Assembly (NCBI GenBank): GCA_958510825.1
Contig: OY294051.1
Location: forward strand, 3,782,001-3,846,000
Direction of reading: 5' to 3'
Origin: Brachypterus glaber
Lineage: Eukaryota > Arthropoda > Insecta > Coleoptera > Kateretidae
DNA: 64,000 nucleotides
A program made the position numbers and the translations under genes. The notes under the pieces were generated by a model that worked only from the letters and a program-made list of their open reading frames with translations, made no database searches and was not told the DNA's origin. Below are positions 10,056 to 21,667 of the stretch, one piece after another. Position 1 is the first letter of the stretch, and every line of letters starts with the position of its first letter.

Positions 10056-10565
10056 AAAAAGCCCTTGATTAGACGCTATCTTTCTCGCATTCATTTCTGG
10101 AGTGTATTTGTTTTTGGAAAAAGTTGAAATCGCGATAAGTCGTTTTTTTTTTCGTCGTATAACAATAGTTTTATACAAAAAAAAGTTCCTATTAATTTTT
10201 TTTCGTCAAATAGGCGATAAAAACTTTATAGAAAAAAGTATTATTTTGCCTGTGTAACATATGTAACAGATATCCAGATATGCATAGCAATTCCACAGAG
10301 TATAATAAATCTAATAGTTTGAAATCTGTTTTGTTGTGGAAAAAACAATATAGTATTTTGTCATTCTTAAAATAGTACATAAGTTATTTCTAAAAATAAA
10401 CCACTCACTCCTACAAGCAAATCTTGACATATTATATTTGGAAGTAACATGTTTTTGTATTTTGATTATTTATTATATACGGGGCTATTCGTTAGTGTCT
10501 AATGTAATTAAGAATTGAAAGGATGAAGGTGTTATGTAACAAAGTTTCAAGTAATTTTTGTGAGT
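10056..10565. other. Gene-free sequence
   Basis: AT-rich sequence upstream of the PTB exon on the minus strand, presumably intron. I see no exon, transposon end or repeat copy here. Confidence 0.4.
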
Positions 10566-10814
10566 AAGGGAACGTTCAAGTATTACGTAACGCAAAATGT
10601 ATCAAAATTCATACACTACATACATCGGTTCTCACATTATTTAAGGCTGTAGAGATTTCATATTTTGGCTAACCCCCCTAACACACCCCCTATCAGGGGG
10701 GGTAGCAAAAATAATGTAATGAAATCTCTATAATCTATAATAACGCGAGAACCGAGGTATGAAATGTATGAATGTTGGTACAATTTGCGTTACGTAGTAT
10801 TTGAACGTTCCTTA
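10566..10814. mobile_element. Palindromic MITE, family D, copy D1
   Basis: A foldback element of about 250 bp whose arms run almost to the centre. The left end is AAGGGAACGTTCAAGTATTA then CGTAACGCAAA; the right end is the complement. GAGATTTCATATTTTGGCTA and runs of C/G flank the centre. A second copy starts 31 bp away at 10846. Confidence 0.75.
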
Positions 10815-10845
10815 ATTCAAAAATGTTAAGAATTCAGGGTGTTCC

Positions 10846-11093
10846 TTAAGGAACGTCCAAATATTACGTAACGCAAATTGTAACAAAATTCATACACTTC
10901 ATACCCCGGTTCTCGCGTTATTATAGATTATAGAGATTTCATATTTTGGCTACACCCCCCTAATAGGGGGCTTTTGTTAGGGGGGGGTAGCCAAAATATG
11001 AAATCTCTCTAGCCTTGAATAACGAGAGAACCGGGGTATGAAGTGTATGAATTTTGGTACAATTTGCGTTACGTAATACTTGAACTTTCCCTA
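10846..11093. mobile_element. Palindromic MITE, family D, copy D2
   Basis: The same foldback structure as D1 with arms of about 115 bases and an even better central match (GCTACACCCCCC / GGGGGGGTAGC). Transcripts through either copy could form long double-stranded RNA. Confidence 0.75.
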
Positions 11094-11429
11094 AGGTAAA
11101 ACTTTTTTTATTTATAAGAAAGAATTCTAGAAGAATATCGTTGAATAATTTGGCTGTAAAATCGAAAAAACCAATTTCACCCCCAACAAGGCTATTTTTG
11201 AATATTTATAACTCGATTCTTCTTAATATAATAAAAAAATTATCCCAACAAAAATTGTTGGAATTGTGTTCCTTAGCAAAAATGTTTATATGGATTTTTA
11301 TCGTATCGAGATATCGTATATTTAGCGAGATAACAGCACTCGCCTCTAAAATTCAAGATAGCGGACACCCCCTACGCAAATCACCTGGTGAAAAACTAAC
11401 AGGAGTGTTCTGATACTATCCACTACTAC
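11094..11429. other. Gene-free sequence
   Basis: Contains a 90-codon open frame of low complexity and no recognisable domain, which I regard as chance. No repeat ends seen. Confidence 0.4.
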
Positions 11430-11682
11430 GAACGAACTAACAACTCTTTACTCTAGAATACGCATACCCTTAATATAAAGTATCGCTAAAATCTCGTTTT
11501 TTTGTAAACAAATAGTACGTATATTCAGGCCCGAACAATAACAATTACCAGTAACTGGTATTGTTGTCTCAGTTAGAACAAAGCTGTGCGAGTAAGACAG
11601 ACAAATGTATATGTCGGCTACGTTTTTGTCAGTTTTTACAAATGAAATGCCTATTCTAGAGAGAAGAGTTATTAGTTCGTTG
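11430..11682 (-). mobile_element. Family A hAT-type MITE with 8-bp TSD, copy A2
   Basis: Reverse-orientation copy of the family A element at 7951-8204. The flanking octamers are identical: ACTACTAC before 11430 and after 11682. One TIR base is mutated at the left end. Confidence 0.8.
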
Positions 11683-11717
11683 ACTACTACCCTTTAAAAT
11701 ATCAGCCCGTCTGCATT

Positions 11718-12131
11718 AATGGAGCTCTCTACAACTAGAATTATGAAAGAAAAGACGTCTACCCTATCTCTATCTCATTTGTGCTACACTTTCCAGCCAA
11801 CCAAAAAAATAATGTATTTGTTTTTCATACAACAAATACAGTATTTATTTGGTTGGCAGGAAAGTGTAGCACTGAGCGGCACGAACGAACATAGCTAATG
11901 TGAATCTGTAGAATAAGATAATTCTACTAAAATTTAGATGGCGCCAGTAATTTCTTTAATAAAAATAATATAGTTACACTTTTCGCCCAGCCAAGTATAT
12001 ATTGTATTTGTTCAACAAAGAACAAATACAGAATTTGTTTGGTTGGGTGGTAGTGGGAGTGTATGTATGTCTTCTATCCTTTTTGGGTAGAACTTTTGTC
12101 CCTGTCTAATCTAACGGGAGAAATCGCCATT
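11718..12131 (+). mobile_element. Dual-hairpin element, family B, copy B1
   Basis: An element of about 414 bp starting AATGGAGCTCTCTACAAC and ending GAGAAATCGCCATT, giving only a short terminal match (AATGG / CCATT). It holds two separate internal hairpins. Hairpin 1 (11781-11872) has GTGCTACACTTTCCAGCCAA mirrored by TTGGCAGGAAAGTGTAGCAC. Hairpin 2 (about 11988-12046) has CCAGCC and ATTGTATTTGTTC mirrored by GAACAAATACAGAATTTG and GGTTGGG. Other copies: 20962-21280 (minus, hairpin 1 deleted), 48152-48565 and 55317-55729. Class unknown. Confidence 0.75.
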
Positions 12132-12430
12132 TAACATACTAATTTCTCGTTATTTGATTGGACTAAGAGTAGACCTAATAAAACAATGAAATAATTTATA
12201 CCCGTGTAGGAAAAGTCAAACTCACAAAAGTAAATAACCTGGGAGTCAATTCTTGATAGTACATAAATTTAAAAATAGGCTCGACCCTTAATTCCCCTGA
12301 CATATTTTAACAGTGTGAAGTTATTTATGGAGAGCCATTTGACTTTACCTTAACCCTAATTACTATATTAACACCAAATCATTAATTAACTTTTTAGTAA
12401 ATTAGAAATTTTCTAGAAATGGCAGTATAC

Positions 12431-12932
12431 AGGGTGTATTTGAAAGAGGGTCCGAAATTTTAAGGTCATCATAAAATATAACAAAAAGTTACTATATTAA
12501 TATGTCTAAAAATGCGTCGTAAGGGAGCTAAGCCCCTTTGAAAGTGGCTAAAAAAATTGGTTTTAATTTATTAACACAGGAACCCTTTGAGGTATAGCAA
12601 CGAGGTTTTGTACGTGAACTAATCTTAATCAGGCCCATTTTTTCGTAGAATATTTTCATGATAAGGCCCCCCGTTTCGCGCACCCCTGGTTAAAATAGGT
12701 ACATGAAAATAACATACGAAGATGGGGGGCCTTATTAAGATTAGTTTACATGCCAAACCTCGTTGCTATATCTCGAAGGGTTACCGAGTTAATAAATAAA
12801 AACCGATTTTTTTAGCCACTTTCAAAGGGGCTTAGCTCCCTTAAGACACATTTTTAAACATATGCTTATAGGAACTTTTTGTCATGTTTTATGATTATTT
12901 CATAATAAACTGAAAATAATGCGGTTCCACCG
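12431..12932 (+). mobile_element. Family G long-TIR element with internal foldback
   Basis: Starts ACAGGGTGTATTTGAAAGAG followed by GGTCCGAAATTTTAAGG and contains inverted copies of AAGGGAGCTAAGCCCC and GCAACGAGGTTTTG around a palindromic core (GGCCCCCCGTTTC / GATGGGGGGCC). The outer right TIR is lost. The right end of another copy is at 50034-50285. Related to family F by its outer motifs. Confidence 0.6.
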
Positions 12933-12998
12933 CACTTATTTTCACGCGAAAATGCGTATCAGTTTAATTTTCTGAGCTGAAATTTGACACAGAATTAT

Positions 12999-13712
12999 GT
13001 TTTTCTACGACTGCTTTAGAATGTAAGCAAATACACACACTTTTCGAACACAGAATGAATCCATTCTAGCTCTAGATACAGTATGAATATTCCGTATCAA
13101 GTGTTAGAATGAGCACATGTAGTGCCATCTCTTGTTTATAAAAGTGAAGAAAACTGTAGCAAAATTATCAAAAATATATGTATTTTACCATGAAATATTG
13201 AATAATTTATTGCAATTTAAAGTTTTGCGTTAAAATTACATAAAGTTTATTAGTTTTTCTTAAATTTGACCAGTTTTTTATCAATTTAGTTCAAAAAATT
13301 AAAACTGCTTATCTATTGTTAAATATTTAAACCTGATATCTGTCACAACAATCTGACATAACCTTCAATTTTTGCATTATAATTTGTAAATATGTGCTAA
13401 AATTAAATAAAAACCTTTTTTAAGAACTGATTTGATAAAATTATTAAATAACATTAATTGCTTTATTTAAAAATATGTGTTTTGTTGTATTTATAATGTC
13501 GGGTCACAAAAAAAAACATTATTTTTAACCTTGTCCGCTATTTAAAGCCATACATTGTTTCATATTTGCAGTCGAAGAAAAAGTATAGTCTACAACACGT
13601 ATGAAATAGTCATTCCGCGCTCGCAGGACCGTCATACTCGCCTGCCGGCTCGTATGACAAACTTTCCGCTCGCGCGGAATATTGTCTATTCCATACTAGT
13701 TATAGAATATAC
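12999..13712 (-). mobile_element. Family K repeat, copy 2 (full length)
   Basis: Reverse-orientation full copy of the element at 5210-5922, starting TTTTTCTACGACTGCTTTAG and ending TAGTTATAGAATATACT. It retains the GC-rich block around 13.61-13.68 kb. Confidence 0.7.
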
Positions 13713-14611
13713 TATTTTGTATTTTTCATGACACCAAATGTAAAGTTTGCTTTGGCTAACTAAAAAAATAAAAAGTTTGACTCAATCACGTTGAGCTAAA
13801 AACTAAAATCCTGGTTTTTATTGATATAACCCGCAACATCGCAATAAAACCTCTAAAATACAATAAAAAATAACATTTTTATAGCACAATTTCTATTAAA
13901 CCTTGTATTTTTTATATATTATTTGATAGAATAAATTAATTAATAATTACTAATTAACACAGGTATTTATTTACCAGGGGTTGGCAAAACTTATACTTTT
14001 AAAAACTCATTTTTTAAGTAAATAGACACTTTATATTTTACTAAATGGCTTTTACACGAAAAAAATGGATATATGTATTTTTAAAACAAAAAAAAAATCT
14101 AATTTCTATCCAAAAATTGTTTTTTTTTTGTCATGTTCCAAGTGCTCAACTTGCCAGAACAGCGTCGACATAATAGACCAATTACTGAAATATAGTTTTA
14201 AATGTTTATTTACTTTAAAATTAGTATATTTTTTTAAAATTAATTTTTGCGTGCCCCTGGTAAATGAATACTTCGATCCGACCAGTACTAATTAACATTA
14301 AATATTAAGAGAAGGCCAGGTTACGGAAACATAATACGTATCACCGTTAATGAGTTGTCTATGGGTTGAAAAACCCATAAACATACCAAAAATTCGCTAA
14401 TTGGGTTTTTAATAGCTGTGTTAAGACATGACGAAAAACTTTCTACGAGGTCAGTAACAAACACGAAGATATGTATTAAAAAATCTGTGCAAACACAAAA
14501 AATCAATCAATTTAATCTTTTATGTATTTTTTATTATCTACAGATTTAAACGAGGCTATTAATTAAATATACAATTAGCAACAATTTGGCAATTTTACGA
14601 AACTATGAAGA
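13713..14611. other. Gene-free sequence
   Basis: About 900 bases without recognisable genes or repeat ends. A 76-codon plus-strand ORF at 14065-14295 shows a CSKCSTC cluster but no extended domain similarity that I can name; I treat it as chance. Confidence 0.35.
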
Positions 14612-15456
14612 TTTCAATGTAAATTAAATAAACCTTTGTGTAACCGCATTATTAATAATCTTTTAAAAAAGGCAAGTACCACAAAAACCTACCAATAAAA
14701 ACAAAATTAAATTATATATATTTTATTTTCTGCTGAAAAATCGTTTATGCATATTAGAAACAATAGTGGTTCAAAGATGAAACCTTGGGGCACGCCAAAT
14801 TATACTTTTTCCTTCCTGGGAATTACGTTCCATAATCCTATGTTCTTCTGCGTTATGCAATAAGATTTTGAGGTTAAAATATCCTCTATTTGATTTCAAT
14901 ATAAATTAAATAAACCTTTGTGTAACCGCATTATTAATAATCTTTTAAAAAAGGCAAGTACCACAAAAACCTACCAATAAAAACAAAATTAAATTATATA
15001 TATTTTATTTTCTGCTGAAAAATCGTTTATGCATATTAGAAACAATAGTGGTTCAAAGATGAAACCTTGGGGCACGCCAAATTATACTTTTTCCTTCCTG
15101 GGAATTACGTTCCATAATCCTATGTTCTTCTGCGTTATGCAATAAGATTTTGAGGTTAAAATATCCTCTATTTGATTTCAATATAAATTAAATAAACCTT
15201 TGTGTAACCGCATTATTAATAATCTTTTAAAAAAGGCAAGTACCACAAAACCCGACCAATAAAAACAAAATTAAATTATATATTTTTTATTTTCTGCTGA
15301 AAAATCATTTATGAATATTAGAAACAAGAGTGGTTCAAAGATAAAACCTTGGGGCACGCCAAATTATACTTTTTCCTCCCTGGGAATTACGTTCCATAAT
15401 CCTATGTTCTTCTGCGTTATGTAATAAGATTTTGAGATTAAAATATCCTCTATTTG
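14612..15456 (-). repeat. 282-bp tandem repeat, three copies, of an RT fragment
   Basis: The same unit begins AACCTTTGTGTAACCGC at 14631, 14913 and 15195, a spacing of exactly 282. The first two units are almost identical. The third, next to the unduplicated RT sequence, carries most of the differences and is probably the oldest. Confidence 0.9.
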
Positions 15457-15660
15457 ACACCAACTATAGCTATAAATCTTTTATGATAAAAATGATAAAA
15501 ATTAAACTTTGTAGATCATGCAGATTTGTATCAAAAGCCGTAAGTAGATCCAAGATTTTCTTTATTCTTTATTTCTTTTATTTATTGGGATCTTTAATTG
15601 GGGAAAAAGTGTTGTTTTATGACGCGGCACGAAATAAGGTGTGTCAATTTTGCAAAGAAA
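14612..15660 (-). pseudogene. Decayed LINE reverse transcriptase remnant with tandem triplication
   Basis: Minus-strand translation shows RT motif A near 15535 (LDLLTAFDT, normally LDLSKAFDT) and, about 60 codons later, motif B (GVPQGFIFEPLLFLI-IND, normally GVPQGSILGPLLFLIYIND) near 15355. The order and spacing are those of a LINE reverse transcriptase. Frameshifts and stops break the frame and no endonuclease is seen. Motif B then recurs at about 15075 and 14790 because the 282-bp unit holding it is present three times. The element resembles the CR1-like LINEs at 1 kb and 52 kb. Confidence 0.65.
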
Positions 15661-16845
15661 TTAATGAATGAAACTCTTTTGGTTTATGAATGGAATGGGC
15701 GTATTAAAATTCACACAGCATAAACATTATTAATAATTTTTAAAAGGAATATACCACATAAATATTCAAGCAAGTGGGTACCTACCAATTTAGCCGACTA
15801 AGAATTTTAATGGTTTCATACACTGCCTGCAAAATTAGGGATAACACAGGCCTGCATTAAAAAACGTTTTGCCTTTTGTGAAATGACCTATGACAATTTC
15901 AAAACAGTTACTCCCGTCACGTCAAGTTTTAAAACTACCGCGCGGCCGAACTATGAACCAGAGGAAGCTTTTCCACGACCAAACATCGCTTTTTAGTAGT
16001 ATTTTCGTAAAAACTGGTATCTAGGAGTTTTTGAGTTTGCTGAAATCGAATATTATTAAACAATTTTAAAAATTTTAAATGGCAGATATGTTAGACAAAT
16101 TAAACGAATTTTAATGGATTTCGAGGTCGCTGAAACCGAATGCATTATTGAAAATTAAAAATTAAAACTAGCCAATGCTCAATTTGACAACAATGTAACA
16201 TTTTTTTCCGTGTATCAATATTGACCCGAAGTGAAAATCTTTAGATCGTGTTTTTGTATTTTATTATTTTTTTATTAACTACTTTTATTATTTTTTTATT
16301 ACTTTTTTATACATCATATTTGATTGCTCCAATAGAAAAAAGTATTACGTAACATTTAAATAAACAAACCGCAAATGCTTCAAAATACGGCTGCCAACAA
16401 AACAATACTTCCCAATTTTTTATTTTTTTTTGGTTTTTTACAAACATTAAAAAAACAGTGTTTTGGAAATTGAAAGATTGTCCTAAGATAGATCCTGTTA
16501 TACGATGTTTATAGAAACCATGGGATTACTATAGAAACAATACTCAACATTATTTTTAGAATAGTCCAGTTGATAAGTGGAAAAAAAACATCAATTAGCA
16601 ACAATAAGCAATTAGATTTATTATTAGTTTTTTTTTTCGCCACTATAACTTGCACTATTTATGTTTTTTGATACTTGCTTATCAAGATGTGATAATGGTT
16701 TTTAAAAAAAATGACTTTCTGTTTTTGACCAAAACTAAACAAACATAAAAAGTGTGGGACACTGAAATTTCACGTATTTTTTACTACGGATCCTACAAAA
16801 ATGCCCCCCTACTTACTGAATTTTGTCTTGTCAAGCTGCTGTGTA
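15661..16845. other. Gene-free sequence with a short internal duplication
   Basis: No gene or transposon end recognised. Two diverged copies of a GAGTTTGCTGAAATCGAAT / GAGGTCGCTGAAACCGAAT motif lie near 16035 and 16122. The rest is A/T-rich. Confidence 0.35.
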
Positions 16846-17294
16846 TATAAAGCCTTTTCGTTTTACTTACCAAAGTTTTGGTCATACGTTTGGTATTTAC
16901 CGTTTGATTTCGGAATGCTTTGTTGACGTGCGGTTGAACCGATTGGTAGTAAAATCTGTAACCGTGCTTTCAGAGCGGTTATAGTGTTTGGTTATTATAA
17001 CAACTTTTTCTAATATACTCTTTCTTTTTTATATGTAAATATTTGCAGTATAAACGCCAGTTATTGACATCTTACTATTTCTACCTACGAATTAAAATGA
17101 AATTCTTGTATTTCGATAAAAATCTATCCAATATCTTGAAAGAACAAACAAAATACACTACTTAAAGGTTATGTTTGCTATAGTAACTGTCAGTGTAACC
17201 AACACATTTGGAAGTATTGCTAAATATTTAAACCAATATATTACCAATCATAACCATAACCGCAACCTTGGTAAACAATCCGAAAAGGCTTATA
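16846..17294. mobile_element. Candidate TIR element of about 450 bp
   Basis: TATAAAGCCTTTTCG at the left is mirrored by CGAAAAGGCTTATA at the right, and ACTTACCAAAG by CTTGGTAAAC just inside. This favours terminal inverted repeats of a non-coding element over a host promoter, although the left end includes a TATATAA string. Confidence 0.45.
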
Positions 17295-18450
17295 GCTTTT
17301 TAAACTGAAATATCTTGCTCAGAGAGCATTAAATTGAAAGTGTGGGGCACGGTTTTTGTATTTTTTGCCTACCTATTGGACTATAAATCTTACCGATGTT
17401 ATTGTATTTTTATTTTAGCGTCCACGTCCTTCAACTCGGATATTATTAAGTATACAAAGTAAAAAAATATGTTACGTGGGCACCTAATTGGTTAACTACG
17501 CAAAAAGTTTTGACTGCATTTGGGTACACGCATATACAGGGTTAATTTAGAAATAGGTTGAAAAATTAGGGTTATTTTACATAAAAAAGTTTTGAAATTT
17601 AGGGTTTAAAATGAATCTCATTTGGATGCAATACCTATAGTTTTTGAAAGTCAAAGACTCAACCAAGAGAAACTAAGAGATCTCCCCTGGACCAATATCC
17701 TGACCTTTATTGAAAGGAGGTTCAAGGAGGACTCAAATTAGTAAATGGCTGGGATTGCCTGGGGTAACAAAAAGGGCCAGAAATGGCCTAGTTGTCCGGT
17801 TTTGGCCAACCCAAAAATTTACTTGAGAATAGCTAATTTAAAATTGAATTTTACATATTTGCGCAAAACTGTTTATTTATTGATATTTTATATACAGCAC
17901 TTTTTGGATAGCCCCAAATAAGTAATATAACGCAATACATTATTGTTCACTGTGCCCCGGTGTCCCCTATCATTTTCAGTTTGTTTAAAAATCCCCCTGT
18001 GTTTAAATTAATTTAATAATTAATAATTTTAGCTGTAAATTGACAGATGTACTAGGTGTTACTACATAAGCCTGATAATGTTCGACGATAGAATTTAAAT
18101 TTCAAATAAATCGGAATAAACCTTGAAATTTCAAGAAATTATAATATACTTATTTTAATTGAAAATATTCCATAATTTACGCAAATAAATATATTAATAC
18201 ATAAACATATTCAAATTTTTATATTATATATGTATATTCGATTGATTATATTTTTGCTATACATTGTATGGTTTAGAAATAGAAATATATTTATAATAAA
18301 CATATGATATGGATTAAAATATTAAAAATAGGCGCTGCGTTTTCCTAATATAAACGGTTAAAAATGATCTGTATATTAACCCTCAACTGGTAAAGTAGTT
18401 AAAACTTAACGAAACATGTTTACTTTAAATTAATGGACAATATACGACCA
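17295..18450. other. Mostly gene-free sequence with one coding-like remnant
   Basis: At 17610-17741 the plus strand has a 43-codon stop-bounded frame with ordinary amino-acid composition (includes EKLRDLPWTNILTFIERRF, then a stop). It reads like the C-terminal end of a real protein, perhaps a transposon ORF or a processed fragment. I cannot name a family. The rest is A/T-rich without recognisable features. Confidence 0.25.
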
Positions 18451-19292
18451 TATTTAAAAGTTCACAAAATTTTTAGAAGATGACACTACTGGCAAGTGGA
18501 CTCCGTGTGCTATAGAAATGTATTAATCTCGGCAATACTACATATAACTGCGTTAATGCGGAAATGAGTCCTAAGGGAGCTACGGTTCTTTAAAATTGTA
18601 ATAAAAATTAGGTTTTTAATTAATAACTCTTGAACCCTTTAAGCTAGAGTGACGAGCTTTTCCATGTATACTAGTATTAATAAGGGCAATAAGTTTATGT
18701 TAATTATTTTTTTTTATTTATCCAGAGGCGTGCCTAGACGGACAAAATATGTGAGGCTTAACACATTTTTGCCTATTTTTTATGTATATTTTTTTTTGGA
18801 TTTTTTTGTAATAAATATAGATTCCTTTAGTAAAAATACATAAAAAATGTCATATAGTGTAACACTGTAGGAACAACCGTTTTAAAAAAAATGCAGTTAA
18901 GAGGAACTAACATTTTGTGCCACTAAAAATGTTACTTTTTAAAAGGCTATTACTCCTTTAATATTAAATTTAGGTGTTTTGGTGTATAATACTTTTTTGC
19001 TCAGTTTTAAATGAAGAATCACCCTGCAGCATTAAAATTTTATTGGTGCTTTTTTTGTTCCCGATTCAATATGTCAATCTTCGATGGGTTGCAGCTCCCT
19101 TAGGGCTCATTTCCGGACCAACCATTATAGGAACTTTTTTTCATATTTTTTAACGTAGAATCGCCCCTTAAATTTCTCGAAATTATTTCTGAATAACCCT
19201 GTATACAATTTCGGCGCTTGACAGAATTCTATAGTGCACGATTCCAGCTCCCAGTAGTGTCATCTCGTAATTTTTTCGTGAACTTTTAAATA
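18451..19292. mobile_element. TIR element hosting a family F insertion
   Basis: TATTTAAAAGTTCAC then GATGACACTACTGG on the left is mirrored by CCAGTAGTGTCATC then GTGAACTTTTAAATA on the right. Most of the interior is a family F element (18555-19202), so the outer element is older. Confidence 0.6.
18555..19202 (+). mobile_element. Family F long-TIR element, left TIR truncated
   Basis: Shares with 33226-33959 and 57491-58223 the block order GAAATGAGTCCTAAGGGAGC, AGCTAGAGTGACGAGCTTTT, ACTAGTATTAATAAGGGCAA, AAAAGGCTATTACTCC and GCTCATTTCCGGACCAA. It ends ATAACCCTGTA. The outermost left arm is missing. Confidence 0.7.
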
Positions 19293-19348
19293 CGAAGACT
19301 GGTGAATACTATTGTATCTGTTACAACGTCCCCATTAGTACTTTTAGA

Positions 19349-20146
19349 ACGATTCGCTCACCGCAGGAATAAGAAGAATCTAGCACATGCGCACCGGTTT
19401 GCTTATTTTTGTTTTGACGGATGTCAAAAGTGGGTCCGTTTAGGCAGTTGTAGTTTTATGAAATAGTTTAATTTGAGTGGGGTTACAGTGCGCATCAGGT
19501 CCACAAAAATGAACTATTTTTGCACTGATTTCTGGTTTTATTACTAAAACTTACTGTCTTGAATATAATTAGGTGCGGAAAATCCAGTTTTTTTGTTAGA
19601 ATATATAGCAAAAAATTGTTAAAATACTCACGAATTTCTATTTTATTTTTTTAATGGGGGCGTTGGTTTACTTTAACAATGGTTTGGTTTGGTGTTTTTT
19701 TTTTTTAATGGGAGGCGTTGGTTTACGTTAACAATGGTTTGGTTTGGTAGTTTGCTAGTTTGGTTTGGACTTTTTTAATGGGAGGCGTTGGTTTACGTTA
19801 ATAATGGTTTGGTTTGGTAGTTTGCTGGTTTGGTGTTTTTTTTTAATGTGGGGCATTTTTCAGATACGATATTTCAGAATTTAGAAGGCGATGTATTTTA
19901 AGAATAAAATGTTTATTAATGAATATTCCGCATTTTTTTTACGAAAATAATATTAAAAGCGAGTACTTTTAGCCAATTAAAAAAAACTGTTAGCTCGCAA
20001 AGAAAAAAGTAGATATTTTTGTAAAATTCTGCAAAAGAATGTTACATAACCTTAAAATAATTTTTGGCATACAAACAAAAATAAGAAAATCAGTGCGAAT
20101 GCGCTGGATTGCTGGATTCTTCTCACTACTGCGGTGAGTGAATCGT
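19349..20146. mobile_element. TIR element with perfect 8-bp TSD and internal minisatellite
   Basis: TIRs begin ACGATTCGCTCACCGCAG / ACGATTCACTCACCGCAG and extend through AGAAGAATC-AGC. Identical octamers CTTTTAGA flank both ends (19341-19348 and 20147-20154). The 8-bp duplication suggests hAT, though the TIR does not start with CA. The 798-bp interior is non-coding. Confidence 0.75.
19650..19860 (+). repeat. Minisatellite, about three units of 75-100 bp
   Basis: Repeats of GGCGTTGGTTTACGTTAACA followed by ATGGTTTGGTTTGGT, separated by T tracts. It lies within the TIR element at 19349-20146. Confidence 0.7.
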
Positions 20147-20961
20147 CTTTTAGAATATTGTTTCAGATGACAAATAAATGCAATATTTTTTCTCAGGACT
20201 TTTGAAACACTTTTATTATACCTAATAAGGTGTGTTAATATTTCTCGTATTTCCAATAAAATAATTCTTGAAACCCATCAAAGATAAGAGAATATTATAA
20301 ACAGAAATGAATGTAAAATGTAAAATACCTGCATATATGACATTACCTGCTTATCATTGTTTATTGATGAATAGCAGAAATAAGAAAAACAAAAGCTAGT
20401 GGAAATTTTTTATTTGTGTGTAATAATCAATGATTTAGAAGAAGGGATAAGGCTTCAATTCTCTGCGAGTGACTAACATAGTTGGCGTCCATTTTGCAGG
20501 GCTGGCAAAAAGACGGGATTTTCCACAAAATTCCGGACAGGGCATTTACCGGTAAAAACCGGTAAAAACCAGGCCATAGTTGCCCAAATGGTGGGAAAAA
20601 TCAAGTCGTTTTTACCCGTATTTACCAGGGTAAAATCCAGGGAAAATTGGAAAAAACTTACATTTTTAATAAAAAAATTATAATACCTAATAATTTTTAA
20701 ATAATTTCTTAAATAATGTTTTTAAAAGATGGTACAACTTAATTCGACATTTTTTTCTTATTTTCTTTTTTTTACTTCGAGAAACGAAAAAAAATTGAAA
20801 AAATTAAAAAAAAAATCAAAGAAGAAAACAATTTTTGTTTAATTTTCTTTTTGCGAAAATCGAAAAGTTTTTGAAATGTGTATTATAACAGGTTACGGTC
20901 CCAGAATTGTCAATGTTTAAAAATCGATATTTTTTTCAATGAAATAAGACCCATGTAAGTT
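20147..20961. other. Gene-free sequence
   Basis: About 800 bases with no recognisable gene. A G/C-richer patch near 20505-20640 has tandem CCGGTAAAAA motifs and an imperfect palindrome around ACCGGTAAA / TTTACC. No transposon ends were recognised. Confidence 0.35.
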
Positions 20962-21280
20962 AATGGCGATTTCTCCCGTTAGATTAGACAGGGTCAAAAG
21001 TTTTACCCAAAAAGGATAGAAGATATACATACACTCCCACTTCCACCCAACCAAACAAATTCTGTATTTGTTCTTTGTTGAACAAATACAATATTTACTT
21101 GGCCGGGCGAAAAGTGTAACTATATTATTTTTATTAAAAAAATTACTGGCGCCATCTAAATTTTAGTAGAATTATCTTATTCTACAGATTCACCTTAGCT
21201 ATGTTCGTTCGTGCCGTTCGTGAGATAGAGATAAGGTAGATGTCTTTTGTTTCATAATTCTAGTTGTAGAGAGCTCCATT
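20962..21280 (-). mobile_element. Family B element with hairpin 1 deleted, copy B2
   Basis: Minus-strand copy of the dual-hairpin element. Hairpin 2 is intact near 21045-21110. The sequence passes directly from the GTGCCG region to GAGATAGAGATAAGG, so about 100 bases corresponding to hairpin 1 are missing. Confidence 0.7.
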
Positions 21281-21667
21281 ATGGGTTTATTTCTTTCGGA
21301 CGACCAAGTGCACATAATAATATCATGCAACAACTGTTATTTCTGTTATTTCTTCCCAGAGAGCATTGTTTACAATCTAAATTTGTTTTCGTCGTCGTTT
21401 GGATCCAAAGTCCGTTTTTGCGACCGACTTGATTTGAAAGTTAATTATATTATAAATTCGTGGATATTTTTAACAAAAAAAAAAAAATAGGAAAAATAAA
21501 CAATTCTTGAAAATTTTAGGAAGGTTGCGCAGTTTTTATTGCTAGATTTTCAAGATTCTCGACATTTTGCAGGGTTGGTTGACCTTCATATCACGCGTAG
21601 AAACATTCGGAAAGTATAAGGAGAGGAATCTCTAATTTTAATCAGACCAGTCTTTATTATTGTAAAT
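21281..21667. other. Gene-free sequence
   Basis: Two overlapping short plus-strand ORFs (21247-21490) have no recognisable domain. The composition is slightly less A/T-rich than the surroundings, but no splice-bounded exon could be justified. Confidence 0.35.

Noticed and set aside
14065..14295. Plus-strand ORF with a CSKCSTC cysteine cluster as a zinc-finger gene
   Set aside because: Only one half of a possible finger, low-complexity surroundings and no splice context.
16841..17100. Possible host promoter and small first exon (TATATAA, and a minus-strand ATG followed by GTAAGT at 16872)
   Set aside because: The TATA-containing segment is mirrored at 17281-17294, so it is better explained as a transposon terminal repeat. 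The five-codon exon matches nothing known of insulin receptor substrate.
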